Positions 37,901 to 49,079 of a DNA stretch of 64,000 bases are shown here, one piece after another (positions within the stretch are counted from its first letter, which is position 1; every line of letters begins with the position of its first letter). The position numbers were made by a program, and so were the translations under genes. Under the pieces are notes generated by a model that worked only from the letters and a program-made list of their open reading frames with translations, was not told the DNA's origin and ran no database searches. Origin of the DNA: Ignelater luminosus. Its lineage: Eukaryota > Arthropoda > Insecta > Coleoptera > Elateridae. The stretch lies in the NCBI GenBank assembly GCA_011009095.1, contig VTPC01005831.1:1-64000 (forward strand), in the 5' to 3' direction.

Positions 37901-40010
37901 GCAATAAACTTTATTTGTGTTTTTATGAAGAACCAAGCAAATCCATACTAAAACATTCTGTTACAGATGATACAATAAAGAATAATGAAGAAAATGATAT
38001 ATTAACGAAGTCAAGTGATAGTTCAGATAGTAGTGATTTTGTTTTCCTTGAACATGATTCAGAAAGTGAAGCCAAAATTCAAGTTAGTATATCTTAATTT
38101 AATTATATAGCACTTAAAATAGGTTTTTTTAATTTAAAATTTGAACTTCCTTTCAGAAAATACCTACCTTATCTTTCAGCAACAGTAATGAATTATTAGT
38201 TTTTAAAGATGATCACTTTGCTGAAGAAGAAAAAAGCAAATGCTCAAGCAATAAATCAAGAACAAAAACATCCATTGTTACTGATATGTAAGAAAACTAT
38301 AAGAGTTTTTATTGTTAAATATTATAATTTTTTGATTTTTCCCAGTTCTCAGTCGTCAGATAAGGGTGAAAGAATTAAAAAGAAACAAAGCTATACAAAA
38401 CATCCTCATTTTCATTACCTATCAGCAACTGATGCTGAAGAATATTTAAAAAGCAAAAGTCAAGGTGACTATATTATACGACCATCTAGCAAAGATGCTA
38501 ATCATTTAACAATAACCTGGGTAGTTACTGATAACATATATCAAAGTATTGAAGTTAAAAAAGATAAAAGGTCCGAATATCTTCTACTGCCCGTTTGTTA
38601 TTGGTTTCATGGGATGGAATATGAAGATATTGATGACATAATTGCTAAAAATGTTACGCCTATGGCAGCTTTTGCACTTGATCTGTTAAATAGTACATAT
38701 TACAAAACCATGGAGGGTGCCTTAGACAGAGAGGCAGAAGAATTTTTAAAAGAAGAAAAAGAAAAACATTGCATTGATACTTGCGTTATTAGTGCCAGCA
38801 GAGTAAGGAATTAATACCTAAATAGAATTTAATCAACTTACAATCTTTAAATTTTAGGATTACCCAGGGAAATTCTTTCTGTCATATCTTTCTCACAATC
38901 CGTATAATCAGGAACCCATAACTGTTACTAAGTATGGTTATCAATTCAGAGATTATATGTTTCTTTCCATTAACGATTTAAATGAATGGCTTGATGTACG
39001 TTTTCAGCATTTCTTAAACTTGAAAACACATATGGTTGAAGCAGCCATTAATGGTAAGTGTATAAACAATTTCCTGTAATTGCAGGAGAAATAATTATTT
39101 GGATTAAACATATTGTTATTCTGTACAACAGCTTTAACTTTTTTATTACTTGCTTGTATAACCCTTAATTTGTCTTTTTTCTATAAAACTTATTGTCTTT
39201 CAGTTTCTTTTTTTTAATAAATCTTTTAAGAATATACACAAAACATTAAATTATATAGCTCTAAAAAGTCAATTGTTTTAGGTCCCTTTAATAGTTTAAC
39301 AGAAGAACTTAGACTGATAAGAGCCTACCTCAGACATGCTCTGTATCCAAAATTTCATAATCTATCATTTGTTAATGCTGAGAAATACCTGGCAGCTATG
39401 AACCAAGGTGATTTTGTTATTCGACCATCTAGTAAAGGTATTACTTATACATCAATAACCTGGAAAGTAACAAAAAACATTTGTCAGCATGTTGATATAA
39501 GAACAGAAAATAAATGTGATGATTTTGCTGTATGGATTGGTGAAGAGGCGTATGATGATTTAGATGATGTTATTAATAGATATATTAAGCCTATGGCTGA
39601 ATATGTACAAGAACTATTACATTTCAAGAATTATAGGGATATAGAGTGTAAGTTGCAACATACAGCAGAAGAGATTTTGAAAGAACAAAAGAAAGATCAA
39701 GAGTTCTGGTACATTATTAGTGCTACCAGAGTAAGTGTACAAATATACAAATTATTCAAGTTTGCATTAATCTTTCAATTTTAGGATTATCCTGGAAAAT
39801 TTCTATTATCGTGTATGTATAAAAAGAGTTACCATCATGACTATATAACAGTTACACCACATGGTATTCGGTATAAGTCTAGTATGTGTGATTCTGTTAA
39901 AGCCCTAGATGCACATGTTAGAAAATCAATGGGATATGAAAGTATACTTTTATAGTAGTAGTGGTAGCTTTAATGTTAAATTTGAATCTTCATTCTTTCT
40001 GTTGATATTT
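34918..40010 (+). repeat. duplicated block D1, copy 1 (carries the intact double-tSH2 gene)
   Basis: Nearly the same sequence recurs at 45115-49020 in the same orientation. Matches include the upstream landmarks CAACAACCACCCCTACCTGC, TATCTATACACGTGGTGCAT and TGGCGTGCGACATAACAG, and then every exon of the gene. Copy 1 has fewer lesions. The 5' flank (35.0-36.0 kb) matches as well as the exons, so this is a genomic duplication, not a retrocopy. Confidence 0.85.
36103..39955 (+). CDS. Spt6-derived protein with two tandem-SH2 modules and three acidic-hydrophobic repeats (novel architecture)
   Basis: Exons: 36103-36121, 36188-36348, 37359-37398, 37463-37620, 37778-37865, 37931-38082, 38157-38287, 38346-38802, 38858-39053, 39282-39730, 39785-39955. 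All junctions are GT/AG and in phase, giving 673 aa without a stop. Residues 1-206 are three homologous exon pairs ending DLIILEE (48-54), DFVFLEE (114-120) and DFVFLEH (191-197). Residues 250-468 form one tSH2 (GDYIIRPSSKD, Arg295) and 468-673 a second (GDFVIRPSSKG, Arg515; DYPGKFLLS). Spt6 exon 18 begins in phase 2, meets exon 19 in phase 0 and exon 19 ends in phase 1; exons 8-9 here do the same. The Spt6 core, HhH and S1 are absent. Likely nuclear and binding phosphorylated peptides (inferred). The start is tentative, because the ATG may lie inside a longer exon. Confidence 0.8.
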
Positions 40011-40148
40011 TATATTTTTTATATACTTTTTTATAATTGTTATCTTTCTTAGTATTGATTTATTGAACACTACACTTCAGAATACTAGAGGTAGTGGTCA
40101 ATACTTGTTGATGAGATGTAATGCGTTTAATATGCCATGAACTTAAAG

Positions 40149-40191
40149 AATAAATAATTAAAATAAAGGCTTGCAATCAGATTATTTTATT
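40149..40191. terminator. overlapping convergent poly(A) signals
   Basis: Plus-strand AATAAA occurs at 40149-40154 and 40162-40167, about 200 bp after the stop of the double-tSH2 gene. On the minus strand AATAAA (plus TTTATT, 40186-40191) lies about 23 bp past the stop of the small membrane-protein gene. The two transcripts are therefore convergent and probably overlap at their 3' ends. Confidence 0.55.
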
Positions 40192-40213
40192 TAATTACAT
40201 ACAAAACACTAAC

Positions 40214-40487
40214 TTAAACAGTACTAGAAAGACGTTGTTGTAAACGGTAATATTTTTCTTGCAATTCATGTTCTCGTTCATGTGATTTCACTACTGAAGG
40301 TATTAAATATAATATGATAATTACAAGAACAACAATAACAATTGTCATTATCTTTGTTGTACAATTACATCTGCAAGTAACGGTGAAGTTTTTAAATATT
40401 TGTTATTTCCAATTATAAGAAACATGCTTACATAATACAAAAAGGACAAATGAGATGTGGGGTTGTGTCTATTATTGTATCATCCAT
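40214..40487 (-). CDS. small Cys-rich single-pass membrane protein, 70 aa, two exons
   Basis: Exons 40432-40487 and 40214-40370 (intron phase 2) give 70 aa. An in-frame TAG directly precedes the ATG. The N-terminus has ICPFCIICNCTTKI, four cysteines next to a hydrophobic helix of about 20 residues (MTIVIVVLVIIILYLIPSVV), then a basic/acidic tail (HEREHELQEKYYRLQQRL) that could coil. The cysteines at the membrane border could be palmitoylated. I do not recognise the family. The gene at 54.4 kb shares the intron position and the CxCxTKI motif. It is convergent with the double-tSH2 gene. Confidence 0.65.
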
Positions 40488-40499
40488 CTACTTTATGGA

Positions 40500-42160
40500 A
40501 ATATAATTTGTAATGTTATCATTATCAGGATGTTGTACTTCAGGGGTAAAATGTATAACTGTAACAATTAATACTGAGATGACTAGCAAAAGACATGTTA
40601 CAAAAGCAGTTACTCTACTCTCTGATGAACACGATCTACAAAATCAATATTATAATGTACGTTATTTTAAAGATACATATAAATTATACAAAATAGATTA
40701 CTTGCACATTCCTGTTATTTTATAAACTATTTCATGGTTTTCAAAAGAAATCAGTTGACACTATTGATACATTTACTGGCTTGCTAGATCTTCAATGACT
40801 GAAAAACAGTGAATGGTATACATCTGTAGTGTCCATTGGTGGCTCTTATAACAGTGCATGGCAGCATATAAGCATTAAGCATAATGTGAAATAATTAACA
40901 GTGACAATTTGGTAATGAGAATTCAAAACATACCTATTTCTACATATAGAAAGATTAGAATTCACATGAGAATCAAACAAACAATCTTGGCTCTGTGGAT
41001 CAAAGTTCTAACCAACTGAATTTAAGGGTCGTCCTTAAATTACATAATGCTTGAGGGCGTTATGCTGTGCTACAATGGGGCAAGGTTAACCACTACATAA
41101 TTTATTTATTGAGATATGGCCTTGGTTTGAATCTCCCATGTCTGTTAAACCTGATGTGGAGGGTGGTTGGGCACAGCATTAGGTAATTATTGAAGGGGGG
41201 ATTCAATGTTTTGTATTGCATTACAAGGGTGAGGGAGGGTGTCAAAAATGAGCTAATATTTTATTACATAATTTAAGTATGAGAAAGATTTTGAGTTCCC
41301 ATTTCTAATTCAATATTCATTTCCTCATTCTTCAAATTAGGGATCACGATCCAATTTATGATCTTCAGATTTCCTTCTAAACTTAGTATTAAGTTTGTAT
41401 ATTACAAATATGACACAATTATTAGTTATTCATCTAGATTGTAATGCAAATCCTTGGTAGTTCGAGGCCTTTTTCAATTAATAGACATGCATTAGGTACA
41501 TGTTTGTCAGGACATTTCAAAAAACTTTAGTTTATGCTTGGAGGGAGCACTGGCTATACCTAATTGGTTAGAACTTTGTTCCAGAGATCCAAGCTTACAA
41601 ATTTGATTTCTATGTGAATCCTAATTTTTCTATATACAAGAAATCATAAGTAAAGCTTGAATTATATGCAAAGTGCGCTTCTTTATCTTTTGTTGATATA
41701 TCCTTCAAAATGTTGAAATTACCCATTTAATTGTTTTCGAGAACTTTGAGACACAACAAGAAGTAAAACAGGTAATTCCAACATTTTGAATGAATGTATT
41801 GAAAGAGCTTTTATCGTGAGTATGGGTGCTATATGGGAAAGATTTTAAGTTCCCATTTCTAATTCAACATTAATTTCTTCGTTTAAAGTTATATAGTAAC
41901 TTTAAATCAAAATTCTTGAAAATAGTTATTTAATATAATAAAAAATATGAAAACTGCCTAAGATACAAATTGTATTTCTATTCTTCAAATGATTTTTTCA
42001 AAATAATATTTATTCTGTTACATATAGCATTTTGCTTTTTACAGAATTAATGTGGATATAACTTAAGCTTGAAATTACTGAGAAAGACTTAGAAGTCTAG
42101 GTACTGCAAAGATTTACATAAAGCTTGTTACTTGTCTTGTTATTTATTTATTTAAGCATT
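40500..42160. other. intergenic, no gene seen
   Basis: Holds the upstream region of the small membrane-protein gene, a G-rich patch at about 41190-41240, and AT-rich sequence. The segment AAGATTTTGAGTTCCCATTT (41286) recurs with one change at about 41840, suggesting an old local repeat. Confidence 0.4.
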
Positions 42161-42167
42161 AATAAAT

Positions 42168-42734
42168 ACTTCCTCTGTCCCGCAATAAGTGAGCCATTTC
42201 TATTTCTGTTAAAAATTATTATATCAAAAGGCACATTCTGTCCATGAAACAGGTTTTCTATCAAACTGTGAATAAAGTTGTTGCTGGAATTGACATTATT
42301 TGCAGTTAATGCCCATTTATGATCTGTTACATATTGAGAACATTCAGTGTTACACCAGCTTTGTTAACAATCTTTGTGGATAATTTATTTAAACATTCGC
42401 TTTTTTGTCGTCAGTCATGGCAAAACCAAATTTAAAGGATGAAACATGGTACGCTACATTGCATTTTCTTTTGTAAAACCATAAACAATACAGACTAAAT
42501 GAAGGTACTGTAACGACGGCAGTTGCGTGATTTCAAACATCAAGAGCAACAATTAAACAAATTTCTTATTTACTCATATTACTTGTAATGTTAATCTATA
42601 AATAATACTTGTAATTATATAATTTCTGAATTTTTGCATAATAAAGTGCTTTTTCTAAACTTAGATCAAATGGTTCACTTATTTTGGAATTTTACAAAGA
42701 GCTAATGACTTACTTATTGTGGGACAGAGGAAGT
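42168..42734. mobile_element. Tc1/mariner-type element with Stowaway-like ends, internally decayed
   Basis: Left end ACTTCCTCTGTCCCGCAATA and right-end complement ACTTCCTCTGTCCCACAATA, both followed by an AAGT segment. The left flank ends in TA. A subterminal copy (complement AATAAGTGAACCA) lies at about 42670. Inside, 42417-42560 encodes AKPNLKDETWYATLHFLL, then after a stop RLNEGTVTTAV and FQTSRATIKQI. These resemble the N-terminal DNA-binding region of plant-type mariner transposases. The catalytic part is missing. Confidence 0.65.
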
Positions 42735-43589
42735 GCAGTAACAAATGTGACAGTTTTGAAAGTGCAATATTCGCTTAGCCATAAGGCTTACACATTCCTG
42801 TATAGCTGTAGAGCCTTCTAAACTAATAGGAAGAAATTATTACAGGAGAGAGTATTTTATTATATATCAATCTATGCTCTGACAGCTCTCCTAATGAGGG
42901 TAGCTGATATACTATGGTAGCTGTACAATAAAAAGCTAATTTTAGAATAAATAAGACTTAGCAGCTAACCATTTTGAGCAGATCAAGATTTTTAGGTTAG
43001 TTGGGTTTGATGGATAAATAATGAAAGCTTTTCTTATAAATATAGTCACTTATGCTTTAAGGAGTTTTGTAAGTGATTTGCTGGATTCTGTGAATCGGCT
43101 TTAAATTTTGAGATTTCTTACAAAACTCCATAAAGTGGTTTACAATCATTTCAAGACATAAAAATGTGAGAATGATTGCCAAATTCTACAACCAGGCTTC
43201 AGAGTGAAATTCTTTGTTTAGTTTTTAAGATTCTGTAATGTAATACATAATTATGTAAGTATTTAGTGGAGAGGGTTTAAAATCCCTATCATTATGGAAG
43301 TTTGGAAATAAAAAAATACAACTTGAATAGGTAACTTGGCATGGAAAACAAATTACTTACTGCATGTAGAAAGTTTAAGATCATAATATTTCAGTAAGGA
43401 AATAAAATTGGACATAAGTTAATATAAACTTTTTACTTAAAATAGTCTCCCTATTATCAGATTTCATTTGCTACACATGTTGTGAATCACCCTATACAGA
43501 TATGCAAAGGATTTATTAAAAATGACATATGTATTGAAATAAGCATGTTTTATGTAAAACACATTTAATTTTCGTATTCAATCAGTTAC

Positions 43590-44815
43590 GAAAACGCATA
43601 TGTAATAAGTGATCATGTTCATATTCTGTAACGCCACAATCTTGGACTAATGTGCTGCCCATGAAGCTCATTCTTGGCAGTACACTATTGAAAAAGAAAA
43701 AAGGAAACATGAAAGGGAGTGGTAGGAAGAGTGAGAATAAATGAGTGTGCGAGGAAGAGCAAAAAAAATAGCCAAAGAGAAAGAGTTGAAAAAGATGGAA
43801 TAAACATAAAAAGGAACAAGGTGAAGTAATCGAGTTAAGTGTAGGTAAGAATGCAAGTCTTTGTAATTTAATACTTACTAGCAAATAATAATAATTTAGT
43901 GATTTTAGTTAATGGTTTGAATAAGGGCTATACCTTTGGATAAGCCCTTGTAGTGACATAATGGTCACCAAAAAACAAAAAAAAAAGAGAGAAACACATA
44001 CAAACCAAATCTCTTTAATTATTTCTTAGATTACAAAAAGTTAAATATACAAAATATATTAATATAATTAGCCCATATAACTAAAAATTGTGGTTTACCA
44101 GATACTCTAAAGTGGCAGCTGCTACCGAAGAGTTTACAAAATCAAACTTTATACACCAAGTGGATTTATGATAGAATATTATAATTAACTATTTGCGTAG
44201 ATTATAAATTGTAATTATTACAAAACATACTATTTATCTAGCATATACCTAATTGATAGTAAAAATATACTAAAGATGTTTGGTTTTTCTAGTTTATTTC
44301 AAACAGGAAGTGAACTAAATTTGTACTATCGATAAGCTTATCTGTTGGGCTGCCGTGTTTTGGAATTGCCTCTTCTCTGGGCTTAGCTTCCAGAAATTGG
44401 GAAGAAGTGTAGATAGATAGCTCTTTCTAAGTATTTAAACCTTGATTTACCCTCTTCTAAACACCTAAAATTTAGTGGCAAACAACGGGAACATTCATTA
44501 GCAATGAAAGAAGATACTTTACAACTATTTCCTTTAACTTACTCCAAACCGTCAGGGTGTAAGAAGAAATGAAGGAAGTAATAATTGAATAAATCCTCCT
44601 CCACAGGAGTTTTGTTCAGAAATTAAGAGACTTAATTTCACCGAACTACTTAATATGTTCATATACAATTATATTCCGACACTGTTGTGGGTAATTAATT
44701 CAACCCAATACAATAATTGTACAATGAATTTTTCAATTGAACACCAACTGAGTGAAAACAGCAAAGAATTTTAAAGATGATTTTTAAAACATTTTATTCG
44801 TGGTAAAATATACAG
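43590..44815. repeat. duplicated block D2, copy 1 (uninterrupted)
   Basis: This block recurs at 50510-51137 plus 53231-53832. Shared landmarks are TAATGTGCTGCCC, AAAGTGGCAGCTGCTACCGA, GATAGATAGCTCTTTCTAAG and AAACATTTTATTC. In this copy TTATGATAGAATATTATAAT (about 44167) is continuous, showing the empty site for the helicase insertion in copy 2. No coding sequence is supported within it. Confidence 0.85.
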
Positions 44816-45114
44816 TGTTTTCGCAAAGTACCTAGCGCTTTCATTCCTTAAAAATTCAGGAACGAACTTTTAGGAAAAACCCTCGGAGCGGTCGATTTTT
44901 ATTTTTAAATGAGCATTTTTCAAACAGAAAATATTTATACAGGGTGAGTCATGTACGAGATATGACATCATCGATATTTCTTTTTAATGGCAACCCCTAT
45001 ATTTTATTACGGAATTTAAAAGAGCACATCTTTTTACATGCAGTAAGTGAGTAAGATAATTATGGGTATAGGTCACATAAGAAGATTTTTGAAGAAAAAC
45101 GACCTTATACATAG
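44816..45114. other. short spacer with transposon-end-like sequence
   Basis: Contains TACAGGGTGAGTCATG at about 44939, a terminus-like motif seen on many insect repeats. No partner end was identified. Confidence 0.35.
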
Positions 45115-48100
45115 AAAGAAATATTATTGGCTGAAAGTCCCATTCTAGATTATTCTAATCAAAGAAAAAATAAGTTTAGAATACAAGAATTTTATTAAAA
45201 GAATATTAGAATAGTACATTTTGAGAACCACTGTATAATACAACAGATCTCCCACTCTAACCAACAACCACCCCTACCTGCCCCTACCTGTAGGTATACC
45301 CTTAAAGTAGGCTTACTGTTTTGCGGGCTTTCCTTTCTAGCCCCTGCACCCAGTCTGCGTGGTCAATATACGGTTCGTACTATCCTTTACTATCTATACA
45401 CGTGGTGCATGTGGATTTATATTGTTTTGTTCCTATTAGTTAAAATAGCAACAATGTAAGCGTGCGATTAGTTATTACTAGATAGATTATTGGAGATTGT
45501 TTAGCAAAAACTTTATAATAATTTATAGCATAATTAACTATTGCAATTCTTTATTAAACCTAAATAACCCAGGTAAGAAAATACATAAATTTAAAAATTT
45601 TGTACAATCAATCGTATTTTATATTTAGGCAATTTAGGTGAATATTCACTATTAACTTTAGGAAAATTTGCATTCCAATAAGTTAGTATTTTTCCATAGA
45701 AAGGTCATATACTTTAAAAGGACATTTTTGCAATATAACGAAATACACGCATGTGTATTGCGCACCCTGCTTGTTATGTTATTTAACAATAGAAGAAAAC
45801 GGTATTTCTTGCAAAAAGCCATTGGCGTGCGACATAACAGCAAAATTGAATAGGTATTATTATTATTATTACTGTCAAACTAAAATTGCCTTAAACAGCA
45901 TATTTAAATTCTACTTTTTAGAACTTGTTTCAAATAGAACACCCTATATATATGTATACATAAATTAATTGCCAGACCAATAAAATTTCAGTTTTATTTA
46001 ATAAACTGAATCATTTTTTATTTCCTATTCATATCACAGAGAAAACCAAATGTTATTTACTTTCTACATTCTAAACTCAATTTCTTATCTATTAGTTTCA
46101 TAAAATGTTGACATTTACCAAAACTCTTTATTATAATATTAAACAATCTCTTTGTTCTTTCCATGACAATTATTTATTATCAGACTACCTACGTATTTTA
46201 TAAGTAACACAAATTTCTAATTTATGCAAAGCTCTTGGAGTAGAAGAATAGAAATACTTGTATATCTGCAAAGATCCAGACAAGACTCAGCAGCATGGAA
46301 AATAATCTTGAAGGTAATAAATAATGTAAAATAGCAAGACTTCTCATACAAACACAACTTATACATGTTTTTTGAAGAACTCCAAAAATCTCTGTTTTAC
46401 TCTACGATGAGTAGCGAAACAATAAATGATCAAACAGAAGTAAATAAGTTAATTGACGAGAAAGAAGATAGCAGGAAGAAGCAGAAAATAATTTAGATGA
46501 TACTGATATAGGGTCATCCTTGAAGAAAGTGAAACTCTTTTGGGCATTGGACTTTAAAGCTGGCTCCAGACAAGATCCATCATGAAAAATAATCCTAAAG
46601 TTATAGAAGGTAATAATAACATAAAACTGCAAGACTTTTCATACAAATATAACTTATCTTTTTTTGTTTTGAAGAACTGCACAAATCTCTTTTACTCCGT
46701 AATAAGCAGCATAATCAGAAATAACGAAACAGAAGTGAATGAAAAAGAACAGGAATGAGCAGAAGATAATTCAGACAACAGTGACTTTGTTGTCCTTGAA
46801 GAAAGTGAATTGGAAACACAAGTTAGTGCAATCGATTTAGATACTTTATAATTTTAATTATACTCTGTTTATATCTTTTAAGCATTGGATTTTAAGCTCT
46901 GATCCTTTTGCTTTTAATTTTAGACTTGTAGATATAATAATTTTAATCTAAGCACACATTTTGATTTTTGATTTAACATATCACCGCATTCCTTTATAGA
47001 AAACAAATAGATCATCTTTGTATAGCAACGATTCATATAAATACAATATGAAATCCATCATGAAAATTAATCCAGGAAAAATAAATGGGAGTGTTTTATT
47101 ACATAAGCAATATACCTTATTTGTGTTTTTATGAAGAACCAAACAAATCCATACTAAAACATTCTGTTATGAATACAACAAGGAATAATGAAGAAAATGA
47201 TGTATTAACGAAGTCAAATGGTAGTTCAGATACTAGTGATTTTGTTTTCCTTGAAAATGATTCAAAAGTGAAGCCAAAACTCAAGTTAGTATATCCTAAT
47301 TTAATTATATAGCACTTAAACTAGGTTTTTCCTTAATTTAAAATTTTATACTTCCTTTCAAAAACACATAGCATAATAGCATATCTTTCAGTAGCAGTGA
47401 TGAATTATTAGTTTTTAAAGATGATCACTTTGCTGAAGAAGAAAAAAGCAAATACTCAAGCAACAAATCAATACAAACATCCACTGTTAGTGATATGTAA
47501 AAATATGTGAAGGTGAAAGAATTAAAGAGAAACAAAGCTATACAAAACATCCTCATTTTCATTACCTATCATTAACTGATGCTGAAGAATATTTGAATAG
47601 CACAAGTCAAGGTGACTATTATAGGACCATCTAGCAAAGATGCTAATCATTTAACAATAACCTGGGTAGTTACTGATAACATATATCAAAGTATTGAAGT
47701 TAAAAAAGATAAAAGGTCCGAATATGTTCTACTACCCATTTGTTATTGGTTGCATGGGATGGAATATGAAGATATTGATGATGTAATTGCTAATAATGTA
47801 ACGCCTATGGCCGCTTTTGCGCTTGACCTGTTAAATATTACATATTACAAAACCATGGAGGGTGCCTTAGACAGAGGCAGAAGAATTTTTAAAAGAAGAT
47901 AAAGAAAAACATTGCATTGATACTTGCGTTATTAGTGCTAGCAGAGTAAGGAATTAATACTTAAATAGAATTTAATCAACTTGCAATCTTTAAATTTTAG
48001 GATTACCCACGGAAATTCTTTCTACCATATCTTTCTCACAATCGGTATAATCAGGAACCCATAACTGTTACTAAGTATGGTTATCAGTTCAGAGATTATA

Positions 48101-49020
48101 TGTTTCTTTCCATTAAAGATTTAAATGAATGGCTTGATGTACGTTTTCAGCATTTCTTAAACTTGAATACACATACAGTTGAAGCAGCCATTAACGGTAA
48201 GTGTATGAACAATTTCCTGTAATTGCAGGAGAAATAATTATTTGGATTAAACATATTGTTATTCTGTACAACAGCTTTAACTTTTTTATTACTTGCTTGT
48301 ATAACCCTTAATTTGTCTTTTTTCTATAAATCTTATTGTCTTTCAGTTTCTTTTTTTAAATAAATCTTTTAAGAATATACACAAAGCATTAAATTATATA
48401 GCTCTGAAAAGTCGATTGTTTTAGGTCCCTTTAATAGTTTAACACAAGAACTTAGACTGATACGAGCCTACCTCAGGAATGCTCTTTATCCAAAATTTCA
48501 TAATCTATCATTCGTTGATGCTGAGAAATACCTGGCAGATATGAACCAAGGTGATTTTGTTATTCCACCATGTAGTAAAGGTATTACTTATACATCAATA
48601 ACCTGGAAAGTAACAAAAAACATTTGTCAGCATGTTGATATAAGAAAAGGAAAAAAAATGTGATGATTTCACCTCATGGATTGGTGAAAAGGCGTATGAT
48701 GATTTAGATGATGTTATTAATAGATATATTAAGCCTATGGCTGAATATGTACAAGAACTATTACATTTCAAGAATTATAGGTATATAGAGTGTAAGTTGC
48801 AACATCCAGCAGAAGAGATTTTGAAAGAGGAAAGAAAGATCAAGAGTTCTGGTACATTATTAGTGCTACCAAAGTGTACAAATGTACAAATTATTCAAGT
48901 TTGCATTAATCTTTCAATTTTTAGGATTATCCTGGAAAATTTCTATTATCATCTATGTATAAAAAGAGTTACCATCATGACTATATAACTGTTACACCAT
49001 ATGGTATTTATTATCGTATC
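45115..49020 (+). repeat. duplicated block D1, copy 2 (degraded)
   Basis: Direct-orientation duplicate of 34918-40010. It keeps the same order of landmarks, but several internal segments have been lost, including most of module 1 to module 2 intron sequence and a jump from the last exon to a short piece (49010-49080) matching 40470-40543, just upstream of the small membrane-protein gene. Confidence 0.85.
46265..49005 (+). pseudogene. second copy of the double-tSH2 gene, inactivated
   Basis: All parts seen in the intact gene are recognisable, but there are many lesions. Module 1 shifts frame at about 46465 and stops. Module 2 has a stop at about 46757. In the first tSH2 a two-base loss at about 47620 turns GDYIIRPSS out of frame. 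In the second, GDFVIRPSSKG has become GDFVIPPCSKG (48555-48580), so the phosphate-binding Arg is replaced by Pro. An extra A run near 48655 shifts frame again, and the splice donor after that exon is lost. I see no way to read it as one protein. Confidence 0.85.
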
Positions 49021-49079
49021 ATCCATCTACTTTACGGAAATATAATTTGTAATGTTATCATTACCAGGATGTTGTACTT

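Noticed and set aside
43582..43884. 100-residue minus-strand open frame, with a relative at 50485-50946
   Set aside because: It lies in duplicated block D2, is rich in Phe/Ser/Leu from a purine-rich plus strand, has no motif, and its reading frame differs between the two copies.
45658..45853. Open frames on both strands at 45.7 kb (and 35.6 kb)
   Set aside because: They lie in the duplicated 5' flank, and both strands are open only because of base composition. No start context or family motif.
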